DNA from: JACVRM01 sp046262315 | GTDB lineage: Bacteria > Actinomycetota > Thermoleophilia > Gaiellales > Gaiellaceae | Length of the DNA: 64,000 nucleotides | Direction: 5' to 3' | Assembly (NCBI GenBank): GCA_046262315.1 | Contig: JBHEMZ010000132.1 | Location: forward strand, 1 to 64,000 | Shown: piece after piece, positions 8,752-17,033 of the stretch | How the letters are laid out: each line of letters starts with the position of its first letter | Numbering within the stretch: the first letter of the stretch is position 1 | Made by a program: the position numbers and the translations under genes | The notes under the pieces: generated by a model | The model's input: the letters and a program-made list of their open reading frames with translations, nothing else | What the model was told of the DNA's origin: nothing | Database searches by the model: none

Positions 8752-9191
8752 GAGAACGGCTCGGGCTCGCGGCTGCCGCTCCAGCGCCAGTCGAGCGGGT
8801 CGGCGCAGAGACCGGCGCGCGCCGGGTTCGCCAGTACGTAGCGGACGGTCGCGTGGAGGTGCTCCTCGGTTTCGACGATCCACGCCGAGAACCGGTCGGC
8901 GAAAAGGTGGCCACGGCGGCGGTAGCGCTTGTTGAAGCGGGTCGCGTAGCGGCCGTTGAGACGGTGGAGCGCCGCCGACAGGTGGACCCTCGGGCCGTCC
9001 AGGACCACATGGTAGTGCGTGTTCATCAGGCAGAACGCCTCGCAGCGAAGGTCGAACGTGGCCACGACCCCGGCGAGCAAGCCGAGAAAGAAGCGCCGGT
9101 CACGGTCGTCGCCGTAGATAGGAGTGTCGGCGACCCCTCGGGTGACGACGTGGAACACACCGTGTTCGGGAAGCACCTCGCTGCGCGGCAT
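8748..9191 (-). mobile_element. Y1 REP-associated tyrosine transposase (RAYT, IS200-like)
   Basis: 147 aa from ATG 9191 (MPRSEVLPEHGVFHVVTRGV); an in-frame ATG at 9236 is less like the family. HUH motif: MNTHYHVVL. The C-terminal block YVLANPARAGLCADPLDWRWSG, containing the catalytic Tyr, is the RAYT signature. RAYTs are single-domain, apparently domesticated relatives of IS200 TnpA that act on REP palindromes. Palindromes lie immediately upstream (9271-9347), and three near-identical REP-like elements are found elsewhere in the window (11581, 19509, 24888). No second ORF and no IS200 ends are evident, so this is not a standard IS. It sits between rmlB and rmlDCA, splitting the rhamnose locus. 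Confidence 0.88.
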
Positions 9192-9497
9192 CCGCGGCAC
9201 TCCGCCGACGGTACGCGCCCGACCGACAGGTATCACGGTGTGGAAGGACAGTCACCCTCTTGTGGCGAACGCCATGTCCCCGCGGGACACCTTTCGGGGA
9301 CAGTCCCTGCAAGTGGCCAAGCGGGACGTGGTCGATGGGGACATGGCCGGCAATCAATTGGACCGCGGGTCGCGCGTCGCAAGACCGACTTCAATAGTCG
9401 CCGAGTATCACCTCGTGAAAATCCGCTTCGCGCCGGCCGCTGCACACGCTGAACCCTCTGTCGAGAACGCGTGCCGACCGAATCGGACCCGCGGACG
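9192..9497. other. 306-bp gene-free stretch upstream of the RAYT
   Basis: The only structure I see here is the palindromic REP-like cluster at 9271-9347, described separately. The remainder (about 9350-9497) has no credible ORF, no hairpin with a T-run and no recognisable RNA. Confidence 0.5.
9271..9347. repeat. REP-like palindrome cluster next to the RAYT gene
   Basis: GCCATGTCCCC (9271-9281) and its exact complement GGGGACATGGC (9337-9347) enclose a smaller palindrome, TGTCCC-CGC-GGGACA (9275-9289), and GGGGACAGTCCCTGC (from 9297). The TGTCCC/GGGACA core is shared with the canonical elements at 11581, 19509 and 24888. It is probably the transposase's own substrate or a decayed element. Confidence 0.65.
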
Positions 9498-10370
9498 TCA
9501 ACTTCTTCGCGCCGTGCTTCGCGCAACAGCGGCAACACATTCGCGGAGACCCTCGCGCCAGTGCGGCAGGCGCGGCGCGGCAGACCGCCCGCTGCGCAGC
9601 ACGGAGTAGGCCGGCCGCGTCGCAACGGCACCGTACTCCTGCGTCGAGATCGGCACGACCCGGCAGCGCAGTCCGGCCTCCTCGAAGATCGCCGCCGCAA
9701 ACTCGGCCCACGTGCACTCGCCTTCCGCGGCTGCGTGCCAGACGCCGCGTGGCAGCTCCACGATCTGGCGCGTTGCCTCGGCGAGGTGGCCTACGTACGT
9801 CGGAGAGCCAACCTGGTCGTCGACCACGCGCACCTCCTCGCGCTCGGCCCCCAGCCGAAGCATCGCGCCCACGAAATTGTGCCCGGTCGGGCCAAAGAGC
9901 CACGACGAGCGCACGATCCACGCGTCGCCGGCTGCGGCCTCGCCCTCGAGCTTCGTTCGTCCGTACACGGACAGCGGCCGAGGCTCGTCCGGCTCCACGT
10001 ACGGTTCGCGCTTGCGCCCGTCGAACACGTAGTCGCTCGAGAAGTAGACGAGCGGCCCGAGCGCGGCCGCGTTGCGCGTCCCCTCCACGTTGGCCGCCGC
10101 CGCGCCTTCGGGGTCGGACTCGGCATCGTCGACTCGCGTCCAGGCAGCGGCGTGCAGCACGAGGTCGACAGGCCCGAGCGCCGGCGCGGGCTCACACACG
10201 TCCCAGTCCTCGTGCCGCAGCGCTACGACGTCCTCCTCGGCGAACGCCTCCGCCAGCGCGCGGCCGAGCTGCCCGCCCGCGCCGGTTACGACGACGCGAC
10301 GGCGGCGTCTCGCGGCGACAAGATCGGGGATTGCGTGCTCCAGAGGTTCCTGACCCGCGGATCGTCCCAC
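9498..10370 (-). CDS. rfbD: dTDP-4-dehydrorhamnose reductase
   Basis: About 290 aa if started at GTG 10370; the start is uncertain. The SDR fold begins at VVVTGAGGQLGRALAEAF, with DLVLHAAAWTRVDDAESDP, YFSSDYVFDG and the catalytic YGRTKLEGE typical of RmlD. It reduces dTDP-6-deoxy-L-lyxo-4-hexulose to dTDP-L-rhamnose. The native N-terminus should lie only a few residues before VVVTGAGG, but no ATG, GTG or TTG is in frame there; the nearest is GTG 10370, 84 nt inside rmlC. So either this gene overlaps rmlC by about 85 nt or it uses a non-standard start. It is the third gene of rmlA-rmlC-rmlD. Confidence 0.85.
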   Translation of the reverse strand: MGRSAGQEPLEHAIPDLVAARRRRRVVVTGAGGQLGRALAEAFAEEDVVALRHEDWDVCEPAPALGPVDLVLHAAAWTRVDDAESDPEGAAAANVEGTRNAAALGPLVYFSSDYVFDGRKREPYVEPDEPRPLSVYGRTKLEGEAAAGDAWIVRSSWLFGPTGHNFVGAMLRLGAEREEVRVVDDQVGSPTYVGHLAEATRQIVELPRGVWHAAAEGECTWAEFAAAIFEEAGLRCRVVPISTQEYGAVATRPAYSVLRSGRSAAPRLPHWREGLRECVAAVARSTARRS

Positions 10371-10753
10371 GGGATACCGTGCTCGTCGGGATCGGCCGGG
10401 TCGTACTCCTCGGTCACGAGGTAGCAGAAGAGGCAGTCCGTCAGCGCCTCGTACCCATGGGCGTGGTCGCCGGGGACGTAGATCGCGACCGGGTTGTCGT
10501 CGCCGATGTCTTCCGTGAACGTGTCGCCCGACACGCGATCCAGCACGACGACGCGCACCATCCCCTGCAGGCACAGGAAGAGGTCGTCCTGACCGCGCTC
10601 GTGGTAGTGGAGCGCGCGGATCACGCTCTTGCGAGAGTGCGCGAGATTCGCCTGCTTGAACGGCTTCGGCAGCCTGCTCGCTCGGGCCAGCTCGGCGAAC
10701 CAGCCGCGGTCGTCCTCGTGCCGCACCAGCGGAATCCGCGTGACGAGCCCCAC
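10286..10753 (-). CDS. rfbC: dTDP-4-dehydrorhamnose 3,5-epimerase family (RmlC-like cupin)
   Basis: 155 aa from GTG 10753, whose first G is the last base of the rmlA TAG. HEDDRGWFAELAR and FKQANLAHSRKSVIRALHYHERGQDDLF are the RmlC substrate and catalytic-His blocks; YVPGDHAHGYEALTDCLFCYLVTEEYDP matches the dimer/active-site strand including the YDP loop. The family epimerises C3 and C5 of the 4-keto sugar. It is shorter than the classical about 180 aa, so a bifunctional or single-position epimerase is possible. The position between rmlA and rmlD supports the assignment. Confidence 0.85.
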   Translation of the reverse strand: MGLVTRIPLVRHEDDRGWFAELARASRLPKPFKQANLAHSRKSVIRALHYHERGQDDLFLCLQGMVRVVVLDRVSGDTFTEDIGDDNPVAIYVPGDHAHGYEALTDCLFCYLVTEEYDPADPDEHGIPWDDPRVRNLWSTQSPILSPRDAAVASS

Positions 10754-11532
10754 TACTTGTTCACGCCCGTCGTTTCGATCAGCCGTCCCACGTCGGCGAG
10801 ATCCTGCCAGTGCTTGCCGCCGTCGTGCCACCACCCCTCGACGCGGTGCACCTCAAGTCGACCCTGTTCTGCATAGCTGCGGTTCACGTCCGTGATCTCG
10901 AGCTCGCCGCGGCTCGAAGGCTCGAGCGCGGCGACGATGTCGAAGACGTCCGGCGGGTAGCAGTAGAGACCGACGACTGCATCCGTGGAGGGCGGCTCGG
11001 GGTAGCGCGTATCGACCCGCCCCGCCTTCTCGACGATGTCGGCCACTCGGCCGTCGCCCTCGTACGCGACCACACCGAAGTTCTCAGGGTCGGGCACGTC
11101 CTTGACGAAGACGAGGGCGCCGTCCGAGCCCTCGTCCCACTCGCGGATGACGCCTGGGTGCGCGTGCTCGAAGATGTTGTCGCCGAGGCAGACGACCAGC
11201 CTCTCCCCCCGCGCGAAGTCCCGTGCCATGCCGACGACCTGCGCGATTCCGCCCGGCTCGACCTGCACCTTGTAGGTGAGGTCGAGGTCGAACAGCCGGT
11301 CGCCGCCGGCGCGCGAGTGAACACGGCCGTCGCCGAGCAGATCGATGAAGTCGCCGGCATGGTGCTGGCCCGTCACGAGCAGGACATCGCGCACGCCAGC
11401 GCGCTGGAGGAGCTGGAGCGGGTAGTAGACCATCGGCCACCGCCCGACCGGCAACAGGTGCTTGTTCGTGACGCGTGTGAGCTCCTCGAGGCGCGTCGCG
11501 GAGCCGCCGGCGCAGATGAGTCCCCTGGCCAC
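10753..11532 (-). CDS. rfbA: Glucose-1-phosphate thymidylyltransferase (RmlA-like)
   Basis: 259 aa from GTG 11532 (VARGLICAGGSATRLEELT). The nucleotidyltransferase signature is present in order: AGGSATRL, NKHLLPVGRWPMVYYPLQLL, a QVEPGGIAQVVG loop, the metal-binding LGDNIFEH and EITDVNRSYAEQGRLEVHRV. It makes dTDP-glucose from dTTP and glucose-1-P, the first rhamnose step. The chain is about 30 aa shorter than E. coli RmlA and lacks the C-terminal extension, as in many actinobacterial and archaeal versions. It heads the rmlA-C-D operon; a REP-like palindrome lies 49 bp upstream of its start. Confidence 0.9.
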   Translation of the reverse strand: MARGLICAGGSATRLEELTRVTNKHLLPVGRWPMVYYPLQLLQRAGVRDVLLVTGQHHAGDFIDLLGDGRVHSRAGGDRLFDLDLTYKVQVEPGGIAQVVGMARDFARGERLVVCLGDNIFEHAHPGVIREWDEGSDGALVFVKDVPDPENFGVVAYEGDGRVADIVEKAGRVDTRYPEPPSTDAVVGLYCYPPDVFDIVAALEPSSRGELEITDVNRSYAEQGRLEVHRVEGWWHDGGKHWQDLADVGRLIETTGVNK

Positions 11533-11580
11533 GAGCGCGATGCTACTGGCGGCTCGCCCTCGCCACACTTCCGTTACGAA

Positions 11581-11618
11581 GGCCGTGTCCCTGCGGGACA
11601 CGGCCGGGGTCTGACCCC
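11581..11618. repeat. REP-like element, copy A
   Basis: The perfect 11-bp arms GGCCGTGTCCC and complement around TGC (11581-11605) are followed directly by GGGGTC-T-GACCCC (11606-11618). It differs from copies B and C by one base between the two palindromes. It lies in the divergent gap between rmlA and a small membrane-protein gene. Confidence 0.85.
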
Positions 11619-11672
11619 ATTTCGACAGCCGGGGGCGTTTCGGCACGGACTCGTGACGGGTAGCCTCCCGCC

Positions 11673-11894
11673 GTGGCCGACGAACGCGAGCGCGAGCACT
11701 TCGTCGACAGCGAGCCGCAGGTGCTCGAGGGCGAGGACGAGGTCCCGCGCCAGCCTGCGCCGCCGGTCGACCCGTACACGCCCGAGCCCGGCCCAGCCCC
11801 CGGCGAGCGCCGCGCCTTCCGCGCGATGTGGCTGGCTTGGGCCATCGTGGCGATTCTCGTTGTCACGATCGTCGCCTACGCCGTCGTCCGTTAG
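11673..11894 (+). CDS. Small single-pass membrane protein of unknown function
   Basis: 73 aa from GTG 11673. Residues 1-45 are hydrophilic, acidic then Pro-rich (EGEDEVPRQPAPPVDPYTPEPG). Residues about 50-72 form one hydrophobic helix (MWLAWAIVAILVVTIVAYAVV) reaching the C-terminus, so it is predicted to be tail-anchored with the acidic part in the cytoplasm. I do not recognise a family. Its stop overlaps the stop of the convergent MMPL gene by 2 nt. Confidence 0.6.
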   Translation: MADEREREHFVDSEPQVLEGEDEVPRQPAPPVDPYTPEPGPAPGERRAFRAMWLAWAIVAILVVTIVAYAVVR

Positions 11895-14095
11895 CGGCCG
11901 GCGGGCCGCAGCGCGGGCGCCGGCGCGTCCGCGAGCGGCGACGGCTTCACGCGGAACACCTTCGCCACGCCGTCCGGCAGCCACCAGTTCCAGCGGCCGA
12001 ACAGCTTCATCGCGCTCGGGACGAGGAGAGCGCGCACGATCGTCACGTCGATCAGAATCGCCGCCGCGAGCCCGAAGCCGAACTGCTGGAGCCCAACCAC
12101 CGACCCGGCCACGAAGCCCATGAACGCCGCGAACATGATTGCGCCGGCAATGGTCACCAGCCGCCCTGTCTTTGCCAGCCCGAGCGAGACAGCCGTCTCG
12201 TTGTCGCCGCGCTCGTCCCACTCCTCGCGCATGCGCGAGACGAGGAAGACCTCGTAGTCCATGGAGAGGCCGAACAGCATCGCGAAGAGCATCACCGGGA
12301 TCCAGCCTTCGATCTGGTCGTAGGCAGTCAGCCCGAGCCACTCGCCCGCGCCCCACTTGAAGACGACCACGAGCAGCCCGTACGCAGCGCCGATCGAAAG
12401 CAGGTTCAGCACGATCGCCTTGAGCGGCAGGAGCACCGAACGGAACGCCCGCAGCAGCAGGAAGTACGTCAAAACGAGCACTGCCAGCACGAGCCACGGG
12501 AACGCGCCGTACGTGAGGTCGAGGAAGTCCACGCCGCTCGGCGGCCCGCCGCCCGCGTAGACCTTCACACCGTCCGGGAAGCGTGCCGCCGGGACGAGGT
12601 CGCCGCGCAGGCGCTCCACGAAGTCCATGCTCTGAGGAAGGCCGTACTCGTGCTTGCCCACCACCTGCAGGCGCAGGTAGCGCCGGCTGCCGTCGATGAA
12701 CTGCGGCCCGCTGCCGAAGAGCACGCCTGCCTGCGGAGCGACCTCGGGGTCCTGCTCGACGCCGGCGATGAGCCGCTTGACGGCCGCCCCCACCTCGCCA
12801 TCGTCGGTGCCGCCGGCGCGACCGGTGTCCACGACCACGTCGGTCGGGGCGAGTGCCCCCTGGCCGACTGTCTCGCCGAGTACCTGGTAGCCACGCATGC
12901 TCTCCAGGTGCCTCGGCACCCCCTGGTTCGAGCCGGGCCCGAGCTGCAGGTCGAGCACCGGTGCGGCCAGGAGCAGGAGCAGCGCTGCCGTGCCGGCCGC
13001 GAAGAGCACGGGCCGCCGCATGATGGTGCGTGAAAGGCGCGCCCAGACGTTGCGCTCGTCGTCCTCGCGGCGCTCGAGCAGCCGCCGCGGCAGCAGACGC
13101 ACCCGGTCGAAAGTCGCGCCGACGAACCAGAGCAGCACGGGCAGCAGCGTCAGCGCGCAAACGACCGATACGACCGGGATGATCAGGCCGCCGAGGCCGA
13201 AGCCACGCATGAAGGGAAGCGGCATGGCGAGTAGCAGAGCGAGCCCGATGGCCACGGCGGTGCCGCTGAAGACGACCGCGCGGCCCGCCGTCTGCATCGT
13301 GCCGACGAGCGCCTCCTCCTTGCTCTTGCCGGCCCGCAACTCCTCGCGGTAGCGATAGACGACGAGCAGGGAGTAGTCGACCGCGATGCCAAGCCCGATC
13401 AACATGACCAGGTTCTGGAGGTAGGTGGTCAGCTCCATGAAGTTGGCGAAGATCCAGATGATCCCGAGCGTGGCGGGGATGGCCGCGGCCGCGAAGAGCA
13501 GCGGGACGAGGAATGCGAGCGTCCCGAAGACGAAGACGAGCAGGAGCATGGCGATCGGGATGGCGATGTAGAGCTCGCCGACCTTGAGGTCGTGGGCGAA
13601 CACCGGGTCGAGGTCGTGTTCGATCGCGGCCTGGCCGGTGAGGTACGTGGACGCGCCCGGGATGTCCCCGACCGCCTCGCGCATGTCGTCCGTGCGCAGC
13701 TTCGCATCGGCGGGCTCGAGGTTCGAGGAGATGGTCGCGCTGACGACGCTCGGCGACAGAGCAGTAACCGACGCGACGTTCGTGATCGCGCCGGCCTTGG
13801 CGTTTTCGAGCTCGCGGGCGGCACGGTGAGCGGCGGTTCTCACGAGCGGGATCAGTTCCTGAGCGGAATCCTGCTCGCCCCGGGCCACGAGGGTGAACGA
13901 GCCGGTGGAGCGCTGTCCGAAGTGCTCCTCGAGCACATGCTCCGCCCGGTCCGTATCCGTCCCCGGCAGTGTGAAGCGGTTCGTGAGCAGTTCACTGAGA
14001 CCCGACATTGCGATGACCGACACGACCAGAACGACGAGCCAGCCGACGAGCACGACCCACCGCATCCGGATAACCCCGTGCGTCCACCGTTCCAT
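11891..14095 (-). CDS. MMPL-family RND transporter
   Basis: 734 aa from ATG 14095 (MERWTHGVIRMRW), the usual MmpL-type beginning; an ATG eleven codons upstream is less likely. The fold repeats twice, each half having a first helix, a large extracytoplasmic domain and five helices. Asp-Tyr pairs in TM4 (GLGIAVDYSLLVVYRYREEL) and TM10 (FGLSMDYEVFLVSRMREEW) are those used for proton relay in MmpL proteins. Substrates in the family are lipids, siderophores or drugs; none can be named here. An inverted repeat upstream (14133-14148) may be its operator. It converges on the small membrane-protein gene. Confidence 0.9.
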   Translation of the reverse strand: MERWTHGVIRMRWVVLVGWLVVLVVSVIAMSGLSELLTNRFTLPGTDTDRAEHVLEEHFGQRSTGSFTLVARGEQDSAQELIPLVRTAAHRAARELENAKAGAITNVASVTALSPSVVSATISSNLEPADAKLRTDDMREAVGDIPGASTYLTGQAAIEHDLDPVFAHDLKVGELYIAIPIAMLLLVFVFGTLAFLVPLLFAAAAIPATLGIIWIFANFMELTTYLQNLVMLIGLGIAVDYSLLVVYRYREELRAGKSKEEALVGTMQTAGRAVVFSGTAVAIGLALLLAMPLPFMRGFGLGGLIIPVVSVVCALTLLPVLLWFVGATFDRVRLLPRRLLERREDDERNVWARLSRTIMRRPVLFAAGTAALLLLLAAPVLDLQLGPGSNQGVPRHLESMRGYQVLGETVGQGALAPTDVVVDTGRAGGTDDGEVGAAVKRLIAGVEQDPEVAPQAGVLFGSGPQFIDGSRRYLRLQVVGKHEYGLPQSMDFVERLRGDLVPAARFPDGVKVYAGGGPPSGVDFLDLTYGAFPWLVLAVLVLTYFLLLRAFRSVLLPLKAIVLNLLSIGAAYGLLVVVFKWGAGEWLGLTAYDQIEGWIPVMLFAMLFGLSMDYEVFLVSRMREEWDERGDNETAVSLGLAKTGRLVTIAGAIMFAAFMGFVAGSVVGLQQFGFGLAAAILIDVTIVRALLVPSAMKLFGRWNWWLPDGVAKVFRVKPSPLADAPAPALRPAGR

Positions 14096-14119
14096 CCCTC
14101 TTGAAGCTCCTCTCTCGCT

Positions 14120-14157
14120 CCGCGGCATTAAAGTTAGCCGCCACTAACACCGCGGCA
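14120..14157. promoter_or_regulatory. Inverted repeat flanked by direct repeats upstream of the MMPL gene
   Basis: GTTAG (14133-14137) and CTAAC (14144-14148) form an inverted repeat with a 6-bp spacer, enclosed by two copies of CCGCGGCA (14120-14127 and 14150-14157). It lies 38 bp upstream of the MMPL start, in the divergent gap to the next gene. This geometry would suit a TetR-type operator, but no regulator gene is adjacent. Confidence 0.4.
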
Positions 14158-14255
14158 CGCTAGCTGGCTTTCCCACGCCGCGTCAAGCGTTGACGTAGCG
14201 TTTGCGGGTCGGGCGCGCCGGAAAGGAACTGCAAAACGAGCGAGAGAGGGAGCAG

Positions 14256-14681
14256 ATGGCAAAGACGAAGGATCGCATCTCAGAGAGCAGCCGCACCGTA
14301 CGGCCCTATGTCGAGCGGGCGATCAAGGACGAGGACGTGCGCGACAACCTGCGCGACGCCCTTGCGGCGGCGCGCGAGATCTACGACGAGCTGCTCGGAA
14401 GCCGCGGCGTGACCACCATGGCGGCCCGTGTGGCCACAGACGAGGATCTTCAGAAGAACCTGCGCCGCGCGGTGGAGGATCTCCGCAAGGCAGCCGATCG
14501 CGTCCAGGGCAAGGACAGCCACAAGGCCCGCAAAATGCTGCTGTTCGCCGGCGTCATCGCGGGTGTGCTGCTCAACCCGATGACCGGGCCCGCCACGCGC
14601 GAGTGGCTGAAGAGCCTGGTCGGCGGCGGTGACAAGACGGATTACGCCGCCGAGGGCGGCACCAGGACCAACTCGTCGTGA
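14256..14681 (+). CDS. Conserved-type hypothetical protein with one hydrophobic segment
   Basis: 141 aa from ATG 14256, preceded by GAGAGGGAG at good spacing; a longer open frame from 14202 lacks a ribosome site. Residues 1-90 are charged and helical (RPYVERAIKDEDVRDNLRDALAAAREIYDELL, DEDLQKNLRRAVEDLRKAADR), two similar helical hairpin units. A hydrophobic stretch (MLLFAGVIAGVLLN, about residues 93-106) follows, then a short Gly/Thr-rich tail. It looks like a small membrane-associated coiled protein. I do not recognise a named family. Confidence 0.7.
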   Translation: MAKTKDRISESSRTVRPYVERAIKDEDVRDNLRDALAAAREIYDELLGSRGVTTMAARVATDEDLQKNLRRAVEDLRKAADRVQGKDSHKARKMLLFAGVIAGVLLNPMTGPATREWLKSLVGGGDKTDYAAEGGTRTNSS

Positions 14682-14731
14682 GAGCAGTGCTGGTGCCCTT
14701 CAGGTAATGCTGTCGGGCTTCCGGGTCGCGA

Positions 14732-16270
14732 TCAAAGCCGGCGCGCGTTGCCTGGAGGGGCACTGCCTCTGCGCAGCGGCCTGCTCGCCGGAGGCCGGGT
14801 GGCGCGTGCGCGGAACCCGGCCAGCGAGCCGTCGACGACCGCTGACCCGGGACCCCTGAGCGCGCGCCGCAACGACGCCGGATCGAGGCCGCTCGCGCTC
14901 GAAATGTCGATGGCCTGGAGCAGGATCGCACCGGGCTTCGGCGCTGCGCTCCCGATCCCGAGCGGTAACGCCCAGCCGGCCACGCCCGTGATCGGCACGT
15001 CCTTCAGCTTCTCCCAGGCGAGCAGGTAATTCGTCGGGTTCACCGCTCCGTCGTAGCCCTGGTAGAGCATCGACACGGGGTGGATCTCAAAGTGCAGGTG
15101 CGGCGGCGTGCCCTCCGCGTCACCGGTGTTGCCGATGAAGCCGATCACCTCGCCGGCCTGCACCTGGGCGCCGTTCACCGCGCGGGTTGAGAGGGCAGAG
15201 AGGTGCGCGTAGTAGAACTCGTTGCCGGCGCTGTCGCGCAACCAGAGTCGCAGACCGCCGATGTCGTTCCAGCCGACGGAGAAGAGCTCTCCGTCCGCGA
15301 CCGCGAGGATCGGCTGGCCGAGCTGCGCGAAGATGTCGACGCCGTGATGCCAGCCGACGGGCGCGGCGCGGGGACCACCGAACGTGTCGATCCACGAGAC
15401 GGCCCCGTAGACGGGGAAGACGTAGCCGCCGGCGGTCAGCGGCGGATGCACGTCCGGGGGCGCCTTGCGCGGCGGCCGGATGCTCAGGCCGGGCGCGCGC
15501 ACGGGGCCTTGCGGCTTGGCGTCCTTCGGCGACGTCTCGGGCTTCGTCGCCGGCGTCGCGCTGCTGGATGAAGGGGTGGGGATCGCCGCTGCGGGCGGCG
15601 TGCCCGCCTGGACAGTGGCCTCGGCATAGCCCACGAAGATGTCGCTGCCGGCGGGCAGGCCGCCGTGGTCAGCCGCGAGGTGCACCTGGAGCGCGATCGC
15701 GGCGGTCCGGTGGCCCGGCAGGCCGCGCGTCGTCGAGGGAGTGGCCGTCTGAGCGAGCACCGTCAACGTGCCCCAGTCAGCGAGCGCAACGGTCGTGCCG
15801 GGAACACCCGCCACGGCCTGGCCGAGTGCCTGGAGTCCCGTCACCCGCGCTCCGGAGAAATCGCCGGACGCGGCCTTGCTGTCCGCGGTCGAGCGGACGC
15901 GGGCTGTCACGCCGTCAGCCGTTATCTCACCGTTGAAGATCGAGAGCGAGCTGACGTCACCCGCAGCATTCGCAGTCGCAGTGGAGGGCGCGCTGGCGAA
16001 GGCGCTCGCGCTCAGCACGCCCGTGCGCACAATCGAGCCGTCGGCCGGGTGGGAGAAGCCGGGGCCGACCGATGCGGCGTCGGGCGGCGCGGAGGCCGTG
16101 GCGCTCGCGACCGCGGCTGCGCCCGGCGCGACGATGCTGACCGCGTACGCAGAGGCGCTCGCGGCGGGCTCGACGCGCTTGCCCGACGACGACGCACCCG
16201 CCGACACGGCAGTCAGCACGGTGAAAACCAGGGCAGTGGAAAGGGCGAGGCGGCGCGCCATCCCCTCCAT
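14732..16270 (-). CDS. Secreted M23 (LytM) metallopeptidase
   Basis: 512 aa from ATG 16270 (or ATG 16261; a GGAGGGG lies between them). A signal peptide (to about residue 25) is followed by an Ala/Ser-rich region containing a beta domain (SIFNGEITADGVTARVRSTADS) like the choice-of-anchor P domain, then a Pro/Ser linker. The M23 domain lies at about 285-420, with WHHGVDIFAQLGQPILAV (first metal site) and HLHFEI (second). Such enzymes cut peptidoglycan cross-bridges or activate other hydrolases. The C-terminus is Arg/Ala-rich. It is convergent with the preceding small gene and stands alone. Confidence 0.88.
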   Translation of the reverse strand: MEGMARRLALSTALVFTVLTAVSAGASSSGKRVEPAASASAYAVSIVAPGAAAVASATASAPPDAASVGPGFSHPADGSIVRTGVLSASAFASAPSTATANAAGDVSSLSIFNGEITADGVTARVRSTADSKAASGDFSGARVTGLQALGQAVAGVPGTTVALADWGTLTVLAQTATPSTTRGLPGHRTAAIALQVHLAADHGGLPAGSDIFVGYAEATVQAGTPPAAAIPTPSSSSATPATKPETSPKDAKPQGPVRAPGLSIRPPRKAPPDVHPPLTAGGYVFPVYGAVSWIDTFGGPRAAPVGWHHGVDIFAQLGQPILAVADGELFSVGWNDIGGLRLWLRDSAGNEFYYAHLSALSTRAVNGAQVQAGEVIGFIGNTGDAEGTPPHLHFEIHPVSMLYQGYDGAVNPTNYLLAWEKLKDVPITGVAGWALPLGIGSAAPKPGAILLQAIDISSASGLDPASLRRALRGPGSAVVDGSLAGFRARATRPPASRPLRRGSAPPGNARRL

Positions 16271-16306
16271 TATCGACCAAGTTCCGGAAAACTGCTCCGG
16301 CGCGGC

Positions 16307-16678
16307 CTAATCGTCGTGGAGGGAGCGCCAGACGAGCTGTGCGGCGGCCGCCAGCATGAGCGCGCCGAAAAGCCGTCTCAGCGTGTCCTCGGGAAGCGCC
16401 GTGGCGATGCGCACCCCGGCCTCCACGCCGCCGAGGGCGGCGAGTCCGACGATCAGCGCGGCCCGCCAGCAAACGTTACCGTAGCCGTGCTGGCGCCAGG
16501 CGCCCGCCGCAACAGTCGGAATGATGGCGAGCAGCGAAGTCGCCTCGCCCTCGATCTGCGACAGGCCGAGGCCAAGAGTGAGCACGGGCACGAAAAGGAT
16601 GCCTCCGCCCACGCCGAAGAGGCCCGCGAGCACGCCCGCCGCGAGACCGGCGCCAACGGCGATCAGGACGGTCGTCAC
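16307..16678 (-). CDS. Half-length TauE/SafE-family membrane protein (second of a pair)
   Basis: 123 aa from GTG 16678, which overlaps the stop of the upstream half (GTGA). GAGLAAGVLAGLFGVGGGILFVPVL is the glycine-rich TauE/SafE (DUF81) motif; four hydrophobic segments follow. Full-length members are about 250 aa with two such repeats in one chain. Here each repeat is its own gene, so the two halves probably form a heterodimer. The family exports sulfite, sulfonates or other small anions. Confidence 0.8.
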   Translation of the reverse strand: MTTVLIAVGAGLAAGVLAGLFGVGGGILFVPVLTLGLGLSQIEGEATSLLAIIPTVAAGAWRQHGYGNVCWRAALIVGLAALGGVEAGVRIATALPEDTLRRLFGALMLAAAAQLVWRSLHDD

Positions 16679-17016
16679 AGGACGAGCAGCCGGATGCCGA
16701 CAACGGCGAGGAACGCGGCGAAGGCCAGCGCCAGCGCGCGCGTTGTGAGGCGCTGCTGGAGCGCGGCGCCGGCGACGGCACCTACGGCGGCTGGGAGACC
16801 CACTAGGGCGGCCGGCCCCGGCTCGACCTCGCCGCGCAAGGCGTACAGGGCAGCGCCCGCGATGGCGATCAGGCCGATGGCCGCGAGGGATGTCCCCGTG
16901 GCGGGCCGTTCCCGGAACCCCGCCGCCACGAGCAGCGGCACGATGACAATGCCGCCGCCGACCCCGAAGAGTGCGGAGAAGAGGCCCGCGGTGAGGCCGA
17001 TGGCGACCAGCCGCAC
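16675..17016 (-). CDS. Half-length TauE/SafE-family membrane protein (first of a pair)
   Basis: 113 aa. GLTAGLFSALFGVGGGIVIVPLLVAAGF again carries the family motif, with an ATGTSLAAIGLIAIAGA segment and two more helices. It is coupled by a GTGA overlap to the second half-length gene. otsB starts 17 bp away on the other strand, leaving almost no promoter space, so the shared divergent promoter must overlap coding starts. Confidence 0.8.
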   Translation of the reverse strand: MRLVAIGLTAGLFSALFGVGGGIVIVPLLVAAGFRERPATGTSLAAIGLIAIAGAALYALRGEVEPGPAALVGLPAAVGAVAGAALQQRLTTRALALAFAAFLAVVGIRLLVL

Positions 17017-17033
17017 GGGCCTATCCTATTTGG

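Noticed and set aside
8748..9191. Complete IS200/IS605 element
   Set aside because: There is no tnpB or omega RNA, and no duplicated subterminal hairpins bounding the gene; the C-terminal signature is that of RAYTs.
9271..9347. CRISPR array or IS end repeats
   Set aside because: There is no regular spacer spacing; the palindromes differ and match REP-like cores elsewhere.
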